DNA from: an uncultured Prevotellaceae bacterium
GTDB lineage: Bacteria; Bacteroidota; Bacteroidia; Bacteroidales; Bacteroidaceae
DNA: 61,735 bases
NCBI GenBank assembly: GCA_900320045.1
Contig: ONQT01000016.1
Span: 1-61,735 of the forward strand
Reading direction: 5' to 3'
In this document: positions 56,029 to 61,735 of the stretch, one piece after another
Layout of the letters: every line of letters starts with the position of its first letter
Position numbering within the stretch: position 1 is the first letter of the stretch
Translations under genes and position numbers: made by a program
The notes under the pieces: model-generated
Databases searched by the model: none
Told to the model about the DNA's origin: nothing
The model's input: only the letters and a program-made list of their open reading frames with translations

Positions 56029-56062
56029 TTTCATCGAATAATAACAATTAAAAAATACAACT

Positions 56063-57994
56063 ATGGGAAAGATTATTGGAATTGACTTAGGAACAACCAA
56101 CAGCTGTGTTGCCGTATTTGAGGGCAACGAGCCGGTAGTGATTGCCAACAGCGAGGGTAAGCGTACAACACCTTCGGTCGTTGGTTTCGTAGAAAACGGT
56201 GAGCGCAAGATTGGCGACCCCGCCAAGCGTCAGGCCATCACCAACCCCAAGAAGACCGTTTACTCTATCAAGCGTTTCATGGGTGAGAACTGGCAGCAGA
56301 CCGAGAAGGAAATCTCGCGCGTACCTTATTCTGTAGTAAACGAGGGAGGTTATCCCCGTGTCGACATCGACGGCCGTAAGTACACGCCGCAGGAGATTTC
56401 GGCTATGGTGCTGCAGAAGATGAAGAAGACCGCTGAGGACTATCTGGGTCAGGAGGTGACGGATGCCGTTATCACCGTACCTGCCTACTTCTCCGACTCT
56501 CAGCGTCAGGCCACGAAGGAAGCTGGTCAGATTGCAGGTCTGAACGTACGTCGTATCGTCAACGAGCCTACAGCTGCCGCTTTGGCATATGGTGTCGACA
56601 AGGCCAACAAGGATATGAAGATTGCAGTCTTCGACCTCGGTGGTGGTACGTTTGATATCTCTATCCTGGAGTTCGGCGGTGGCGTGTTCGAGGTACTCTC
56701 TACCAACGGTGACACTCACCTCGGTGGTGACGACTTCGATCAGGTTATCATCGACTGGCTCGTTCAGGAGTTCAAGAGCGACGAGGGTGCCGACCTGACT
56801 CAGGACCCGATGGCTATGCAGCGTCTGAAGGAGGCTGCCGAGAAGGCTAAGATTGAGCTGTCTTCCAGCACAAGCACCGAGATTAACCTGCCGTACATCA
56901 TGCCCGTCGGCGGTGTACCCAAGCACTTGGTGAAGACCTTGACTCGTGCAAAGTTCGAGCAGCTGGCACACGGCCTCATCCAGGCTTGTCTGGCTCCTTG
57001 TCAGAAAGCTATCGCTGATGCCAAGCTGAACACCGCTGATATCGACGAGGTCATCCTCGTAGGTGGTTCAAGCCGTATTCCTGCCGTACAGGAGCTGGTG
57101 AAGAACTACTTCGGCAAGGAGCCTTCAAAGGGTGTTAACCCCGACGAGGTGGTAGCCGTAGGTGCATCTATCCAGGGCGCTATTCTGAACAAGGAAGGCG
57201 GCGTAGGCGACATCGTGCTGCTCGACGTAACGCCTCTGACACTGGGTATCGAAACCATGGGCGGTGTCATGACCAAGCTGATCGAGGCCAACACCACTAT
57301 TCCTTGCAAGAAGAGCGAGGTATTCTCAACCGCTGCCGACAATCAGACGGAAGTGACCATCCACGTGCTGCAGGGCGAGCGCCCCATGGCTAACCAGAAC
57401 AAGTCTATCGGACAGTTCAACCTCACTGGTATTGCTCCCGCACGTCGTGGCGTTCCTCAGATTGAGGTAACGTTCGACATCGACGCCAACGGTATTCTGA
57501 AGGTTTCTGCCAAGGATAAGGCTACTGGCAAGGAGCAGGCCATCCGCATCGAGGCTTCGTCTGGTCTGTCTCAGGATGAGATCAACCGTATGAAGGCCGA
57601 GGCCGAGCAGAACGCCGAGAACGACAAGAAGGAGCGCGAGCGCGTCGACAAGATGAACCAAGCTGACTCGATGATCTTCCAGACCGAGAACCAGCTGAAG
57701 GAACTCGGCGACAAGATTCCCGCTCAGCACAAGCCCGCCATCGAGCAGGCCCTGCAGCAACTGAAGGATGCCCACAAGGCTGGCGACATCACGGCCATCG
57801 ACAACGCTATGAACGCCCTCAACACCGCTTGGCAGACTGCTTCACAGCAGATGTACCAGGGTGCAGGTGCCCAGGCCGGTCCTCAGCCCGGTTCCGACCA
57901 GCAGCAAGGTCCCTTCTACAACCAGCAGGCCGGCAGCCAGCAGCCCCCGAAGGATGACAACATCCAGGACGCCGACTTCGAGGAGGTGAAGTAA
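56063..57994 (+). CDS. dnaK: Chaperone DnaK (Hsp70, 643 aa)
   Basis: [14 protein letters not shown] at the N-terminus, [17 protein letters not shown], and [16 protein letters not shown] are the ATPase signatures; [19 protein letters not shown] opens the substrate domain; the C-terminal lid ends with a glutamine-rich linker and the conserved [13 protein letters not shown]. Normal length. Cytoplasmic chaperone working with DnaJ and GrpE, neither of which is adjacent, nor is hrcA. Single-gene transcript with its own terminator. Confidence 0.98.
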   Translation: MGKIIGIDLGTTNSCVAVFEGNEPVVIANSEGKRTTPSVVGFVENGERKIGDPAKRQAITNPKKTVYSIKRFMGENWQQTEKEISRVPYSVVNEGGYPRVDIDGRKYTPQEISAMVLQKMKKTAEDYLGQEVTDAVITVPAYFSDSQRQATKEAGQIAGLNVRRIVNEPTAAALAYGVDKANKDMKIAVFDLGGGTFDISILEFGGGVFEVLSTNGDTHLGGDDFDQVIIDWLVQEFKSDEGADLTQDPMAMQRLKEAAEKAKIELSSSTSTEINLPYIMPVGGVPKHLVKTLTRAKFEQLAHGLIQACLAPCQKAIADAKLNTADIDEVILVGGSSRIPAVQELVKNYFGKEPSKGVNPDEVVAVGASIQGAILNKEGGVGDIVLLDVTPLTLGIETMGGVMTKLIEANTTIPCKKSEVFSTAADNQTEVTIHVLQGERPMANQNKSIGQFNLTGIAPARRGVPQIEVTFDIDANGILKVSAKDKATGKEQAIRIEASSGLSQDEINRMKAEAEQNAENDKKERERVDKMNQADSMIFQTENQLKELGDKIPAQHKPAIEQALQQLKDAHKAGDITAIDNAMNALNTAWQTASQQMYQGAGAQAGPQPGSDQQQGPFYNQQAGSQQPPKDDNIQDADFEEVK

Positions 57995-58014
57995 ATAATA
58001 ATATTATTAAATAG

Positions 58015-58047
58015 AAATCGTGCAGGCCAAATGTCTGCACGATTTTT
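58015..58047 (+). terminator. Terminator of dnaK
   Basis: Perfect 11-bp stem AAATCGTGCAG / CTGCACGATTT with a 9-nt loop, followed by TT. Confidence 0.9.
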
Positions 58048-58065
58048 ATATGCCCCTTCTTAATC

Positions 58066-59331
58066 TTACAGGAAATTGAGGAAGATGGAGATGATGCCCG
58101 TGTTGATGAGGTCGGCGAACATGGCGCCAATGATGGGAACGATGAGGAAGGGCTTGACGGTATAGCGGTATTTATAGCATACTGCACTCATATTGGCCAT
58201 GGCATTGGGAGTGGCGCCAAGACCGAAACCACATATTCCTGCGCAGAGGATGGCAGCATCGTAGTCGCGACCTAACAGGGGGAAGGCTATGAAATAAGCC
58301 AAAAGTGCCATCATGACGACCTGAGAAACCAAAATAACAATCAATGGCAGGGCGAGGCTTTGCAGTTCCCACAACTTCAAGGATATCATGGCCATACCGA
58401 GGAACAAGGACAGGCAAATGTTGCCGACACTGATAATGCGGTCCATATCCAGCATCTTGTCGGCTTTAAGCCATTTGCCGTCTTCCTTGTATTTGAAGAG
58501 TCCTATGGTGTTACGAACAATGGCAGCTAAAATCAGAGCACCAAAATAGGTAGGGAACGTAATGCCTGTCTTGGCAAGTAACCAGCTTAAGAGGGTGCCA
58601 CCGCCCATGACGATGATGATGCCATAGGAAGCCTTGGCATACTGCTGGAACTCCAACTCGTTGGTACTGATACGCTTGGCACGGCCTGTTGGTGACGCCT
58701 CGTCGCTCTCAATACCAGCCATGGCAGGGTCAATCTCAGCGTCTTGCTGTATCTGTTCGTGTGTCAGTTTCGTGCGGATAATCCGCTCTGCCAGCGGACC
58801 TCCTATCATGGAACCGGCTATCAGTCCGAAGGTTGCTGCTGCCATACCGATGGTACCTGCGCCATGCAGTCCCATCTGCTCCAGAACACTAGCAAAACCG
58901 CCTGCCGTTCCGTGACCACCCGTCATAGAAATACTTCCTGACGCCATGCCTATCAGAGGATGGGCTCCCATGAGGCGCGTGATGCACATGGGCATCAAGT
59001 TCTGCATGGCTATGATGAATACCAGCAAACCAAGCATGATAGCCAGCAGTTTGCCACCCTGTCTGATGACTTTCAGGTCACTTTGGAACCCCACGCTGGT
59101 AAAGAAGGCCAGCATGAAGACGTCTTTCAAGGTATCGTCGAACGACACTTCGATGTGGAACCAGCTATAGAGTATCAGGGTAACCAACGAAAAGATGAGA
59201 CCACCGCTCACAGGCGACGGCACGCAGAACTTCTGTAGGAAACCAACCTTTCGTGTCAATGACATGCCGACGGTGAGCGCCAAGGCACCTATGCCGGCTG
59301 TCTGTATCATGTTTAGCTCAATCGTTGTCAT
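58066..59331 (-). CDS. gltS: Sodium/glutamate symporter (421 aa)
   Basis: Multi-pass inner-membrane protein of the ESS (GltS) family. Two pseudo-symmetric halves; the glycine-rich re-entrant loops are MASGSISMTGGHGTAGGFA (first half) and GICGFGLGATPNAMANMSAV (second half). It takes up glutamate with sodium. A cytoplasmic linker (residues about 200-230, DAEIDPAMAGIESDEASP) joins the halves. It follows the receptor-like gene by 20 bp, both on the minus strand, so co-transcription is likely. Confidence 0.93.
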   Translation of the reverse strand: MTTIELNMIQTAGIGALALTVGMSLTRKVGFLQKFCVPSPVSGGLIFSLVTLILYSWFHIEVSFDDTLKDVFMLAFFTSVGFQSDLKVIRQGGKLLAIMLGLLVFIIAMQNLMPMCITRLMGAHPLIGMASGSISMTGGHGTAGGFASVLEQMGLHGAGTIGMAAATFGLIAGSMIGGPLAERIIRTKLTHEQIQQDAEIDPAMAGIESDEASPTGRAKRISTNELEFQQYAKASYGIIIVMGGGTLLSWLLAKTGITFPTYFGALILAAIVRNTIGLFKYKEDGKWLKADKMLDMDRIISVGNICLSLFLGMAMISLKLWELQSLALPLIVILVSQVVMMALLAYFIAFPLLGRDYDAAILCAGICGFGLGATPNAMANMSAVCYKYRYTVKPFLIVPIIGAMFADLINTGIISIFLNFL

Positions 59332-59351
59332 ATTCTACACCTTATTATATA

Positions 59352-60941
59352 TTAGAATCTATACTGCAACTTGATATTAGCGGCATGTCGGTTGACTTTG
59401 GCTTCACTACAGAAGGCATCGAACATGTCGTGCCAGTCAACACCCATATACCAAGCCTTTCCAAACCGCTTATTGACAGACAGGCATCCATACACAGGTG
59501 TGCCGAACGCTTCACGATATGGAGCCTTGTCAGTATAATATACCAACTGCATGCCTATCTGCCACGCATGAGGAAGACAGGCGGTAGGGGCAAGACGCAA
59601 TGAGGCAAAGACATCACTTGCGGCTATATACAGATTGGCACCGCCCGTCAGCGTCAGCCATTTTGTTTTCCAGTAGGCAGAAGCAAACACCTCGGTGAAG
59701 TTGTCGTCGCCTTCAACCAGGTAATAGCTGGCTTCCGCCTGCAACGTGAATTTCGGCTTGCTATAGGCGTAGGCAAGTTTGATCTGATTGATGTCCCATT
59801 CTTCCAGGTTTTGCTTAATATACAACCAGTCATTATACCCGAGCGAAACGGTATTCAGGAAGAGAGCCTCGTAGGCGGGATTATAGTATTTGCGATAGTA
59901 GCCCAACTGAAACTGGTTAAGGTTGTCGGGCACATAGATGACGCAGGCATTGGTGTTGTTGCGGATGTCGTCATAGTCCCTGCTGTTGCCCTCGTCCGTC
60001 AGTTTGTATCCATAGAACATGATTCGGTTACCCGCCGTAAAACGCCAGTGAGTTAAGGTATAGGTGAACTGCAGGTAGATGTCATTATTAAAGATATGCC
60101 AGTTCCAGTCTCTGGACTTTTGACTGGTCATGAGGTAATCACCTTCAACGCCCAGCATCATAGACAGCCGCTTGGTAAACAACGGGGTATTCAGCTCGAC
60201 AATGTACATCGGCAGCTTGTTGGTTACGAGCTGTTCGCTGGAATACTGATAACTTCCCACGAGGAGCAACTCGGTGCCTATGTCATTAAAGGTATGGAAA
60301 TATCGCGCCCGGCCCAGCACCTTTCGCATCATTTTATTGGGTTGCTCAATAAACTGCTGAGTGAAATAGGTCAATAGCTTGTTGCGGTCATCAAAGCGGT
60401 TCGTCATGTGAAGCGTCACGTACTCCCTGCTACCCTCCTGATAGCGATAAGCCGCGTTGGCATAGACATCGGTACTCATACTGCCATAAAGCGCATTGAC
60501 GGTTCCGTTTCCTTCAGCATTCTTACCAAAGCCTCCCTGTCCCTCAACGAAGCCGTTCAGCCCATCGGGCGTCTTCATGTTGATATCCAGCACATTACCC
60601 GTACCAATAGTACCCTTGGCAACGCCCGTATTGTCGCACACCTGAATCTTCTCAATGTCCTTGGCCTTCATCTGACTGAGAATCAGTCTGTCGTCGCCAT
60701 TGAACGGGACATTGTCAATGCGGAGATTGTAAAAAGTGATAATTTCTTCATAGTCCGTAATCAACAAGTCCGGCACCATCTGCAGGACATCCATCAACGT
60801 CTCTTCACCCGTCAGTTCCATCCGCTGCGGATAGATCACCGTCCGGTCTGCCCGTATCTCTACGACCGGCAGACTATCGTCTGCAAGCATAGAGGCTGAC
60901 AAAAGCCAAAAGGTTATCAAGACGAAAAGATGCCGGCGCAT
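59352..60941 (-). CDS. Small TonB-receptor-like outer-membrane protein (529 aa)
   Basis: Signal peptide MRRHLFVLITFWLLSASMLA, then a plug-like domain (about 25-130): TLMDVLQMVPDLLITDYEEI, NLRIDNVPFNGDDRLILSQMKAKDIEKIQVCDNT and TGNVLDINMKTPDG parallel TonB-dependent receptor plugs. The rest is amphipathic strands ending IKLQYRF. With about 400 residues for the barrel it is far shorter than SusC-type receptors and lacks their N-terminal carboxypeptidase-like domain. A TonB box is not obvious. Possibly a small receptor or plug-containing porin; it shares a transcript with gltS. Confidence 0.72.
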   Translation of the reverse strand: MRRHLFVLITFWLLSASMLADDSLPVVEIRADRTVIYPQRMELTGEETLMDVLQMVPDLLITDYEEIITFYNLRIDNVPFNGDDRLILSQMKAKDIEKIQVCDNTGVAKGTIGTGNVLDINMKTPDGLNGFVEGQGGFGKNAEGNGTVNALYGSMSTDVYANAAYRYQEGSREYVTLHMTNRFDDRNKLLTYFTQQFIEQPNKMMRKVLGRARYFHTFNDIGTELLLVGSYQYSSEQLVTNKLPMYIVELNTPLFTKRLSMMLGVEGDYLMTSQKSRDWNWHIFNNDIYLQFTYTLTHWRFTAGNRIMFYGYKLTDEGNSRDYDDIRNNTNACVIYVPDNLNQFQLGYYRKYYNPAYEALFLNTVSLGYNDWLYIKQNLEEWDINQIKLAYAYSKPKFTLQAEASYYLVEGDDNFTEVFASAYWKTKWLTLTGGANLYIAASDVFASLRLAPTACLPHAWQIGMQLVYYTDKAPYREAFGTPVYGCLSVNKRFGKAWYMGVDWHDMFDAFCSEAKVNRHAANIKLQYRF

Positions 60942-60961
60942 ACAGTTTTAGGTTTAGTAAA

Positions 60962-61018
60962 ACACCCCACTCGGTTGAGTCGCTGCACGGCGGCAGAACT
61001 CTTCCATGAGTGGGGTGT
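60962..61018 (-). terminator. Long-loop terminator hairpin after the GGGtGRT gene
   Basis: Perfect 11-bp stem ACACCCCACTC / GAGTGGGGTGT around 35 nt, followed on the minus strand by TTTT. The loop contains a second small stem (GAGT.GCTG / CGGC...ACTC). Confidence 0.72.
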
Positions 61019-61036
61019 GAAAATTATTACGAGAAC

Positions 61037-61735
61037 TTATTTCTTGTTCAGCGCAAGGTCGATAGCTACGGCAATAGCTACGGTAGCACCTACCATTGGG
61101 TTGTTACCAATACCCAGAAAGCCCATCATCTCAACGTGAGCAGGAACAGAAGAAGAACCTGCGAACTGAGCGTCAGAGTGCATACGGCCCATGGTGTCGG
61201 TCATACCGTAAGAAGCGGGACCAGCAGCCATGTTATCGGGGTGCAGGGTACGACCCGTACCACCACCGGAAGCTACTGAGAAGTAGGGCTTGCCAGCCAG
61301 TGTGCGCTCCTTCTTATAGGTACCTGCTACGGGGTGCTGGAAGCGGGTGGGGTTGGTAGAGTTACCCGTGATAGACACGTCAACGTTCTCCTTCCACAGG
61401 ATAGCGACGCCCTCGCGAACATCGTCAGCACCATAGCACTTTACCTTCAGACGGCTGGGGTTGTTGCCATAGGGAACCTCCTTGACAACCTTCAGCTCAG
61501 AGGTGAAGTAGTCGAACTGAGTCTGTACATAGGTGAAACCGTTGATACGGCTGATGATCTGGGCAGCGTCCTTGCCGAGACCGTTCAGGATCACGCGGAG
61601 GGGCTTCTTACGAACCTTGTTGGCCATCTCGGCAATCTTGATGGCACCCTCAGCAGCAGCGAAAGACTCGTGGCCAGCCAGGAAGGCGAAGCACTCAGTC
61701 TCCTCGCGGAGCAGACGGGCAGCCAGGTTACCATG
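61037..61735 (-). CDS. GGGtGRT-family protein, C-terminal part (232 aa visible, cut by window edge)
   Basis: The frame enters from the window end (HGNLAARLLREETECFAFL at 61735 and below) and runs to 61037. The name-giving motif is visible as VASGGGTGRTLHPDNMAAGPASYG, followed by MGRMHSDAQFAGSSSVPAHVEMMGFLGIGNNPMVGATVA. The family is widespread in anaerobes with no settled function. Compared with a usual length of about 330, roughly the first 100 residues are outside. An internal ATG at 61627 is not the start. Codon use is strongly biased, suggesting high expression. Confidence 0.88.
   Translation of the reverse strand, partial: HGNLAARLLREETECFAFLAGHESFAAAEGAIKIAEMANKVRKKPLRVILNGLGKDAAQIISRINGFTYVQTQFDYFTSELKVVKEVPYGNNPSRLKVKCYGADDVREGVAILWKENVDVSITGNSTNPTRFQHPVAGTYKKERTLAGKPYFSVASGGGTGRTLHPDNMAAGPASYGMTDTMGRMHSDAQFAGSSSVPAHVEMMGFLGIGNNPMVGATVAIAVAIDLALNKK

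Overview
The window looks like a chromosomal segment of a Prevotella-like Bacteroidales bacterium. It carries a SusC/SusD starch locus, the Bacteroidetes -7 promoter box (TAnnTTTGC) in front of many genes, almost no Shine-Dalgarno sequences, a Bacteroidales psd-pssA-DUF4834 cluster, and secreted proteins that share a C-terminal 'YNxxGQR...GRKV' tail. No rRNA, tRNA or CRISPR array was seen.

Positions 1 to about 9,200 are an accessory island. Two small unknown genes lie at the left edge and a phage/conjugative-element type kinase-like gene (8399-9079) at the right. Between them is a defence cassette. On the minus strand are a long prokaryotic Argonaute whose PIWI domain has lost its catalytic aspartates and, 12 bp behind it, an unrecognised 390-residue partner. 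Divergently on the plus strand are a small XRE regulator, a DNA methyltransferase, a MjaI-like restriction enzyme, a second methyltransferase and a 39-codon gene. The Argonaute reading frame begins with motif I of a cytosine-C5 DNA methyltransferase, a probable fusion scar. A palindrome between the two divergent promoters is a candidate switch operator. This is the most likely undescribed system in the window.

Positions 9,200 to 29,100 are a starch/alpha-glucan utilisation locus. The minus-strand operon is susC-susD-susE-susF-like, followed by a separately transcribed secreted protein with three X25-like modules. The divergent plus-strand operon encodes a LacI-family regulator, an MFS sugar permease, 4-alpha-glucanotransferase, GH97 alpha-glucosidase, type I pullulanase and a SusA-like neopullulanase. 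A perfect LacI-type palindrome (TGCAAACGTTTGCA) sits between the two operons. No lipoprotein SusG-type surface amylase is present in the window.

Positions 29,200 to 42,700 hold diaminopimelate dehydrogenase, phosphoglycerate kinase, a DUF3298-type lipoprotein, an outer-membrane barrel, a small conserved protein, a three-gene set that fits L-galactose oxidation (aldo/keto reductase, lactonase, zinc dehydrogenase), class I fumarase, an M6 metalloprotease pseudogene that has lost its HExxH motif, and an intact M6 paralogue.

Positions 42,700 to the end are mostly housekeeping: tadA and birA from back-to-back, nearly leaderless promoters, pyrH, DUF4834, pssA, psd, dnaE, trxA, a candidate structured small RNA, a DUF6621-like gene, a saccharopine dehydrogenase-family gene, an inverted-repeat element abutting recA, recA, a BamE-like lipid-domain protein, dnaK behind a perfect sigma-54-type promoter, gltS, a small TonB-receptor-like protein and the 3' part of a GGGtGRT-family gene cut by the window edge.
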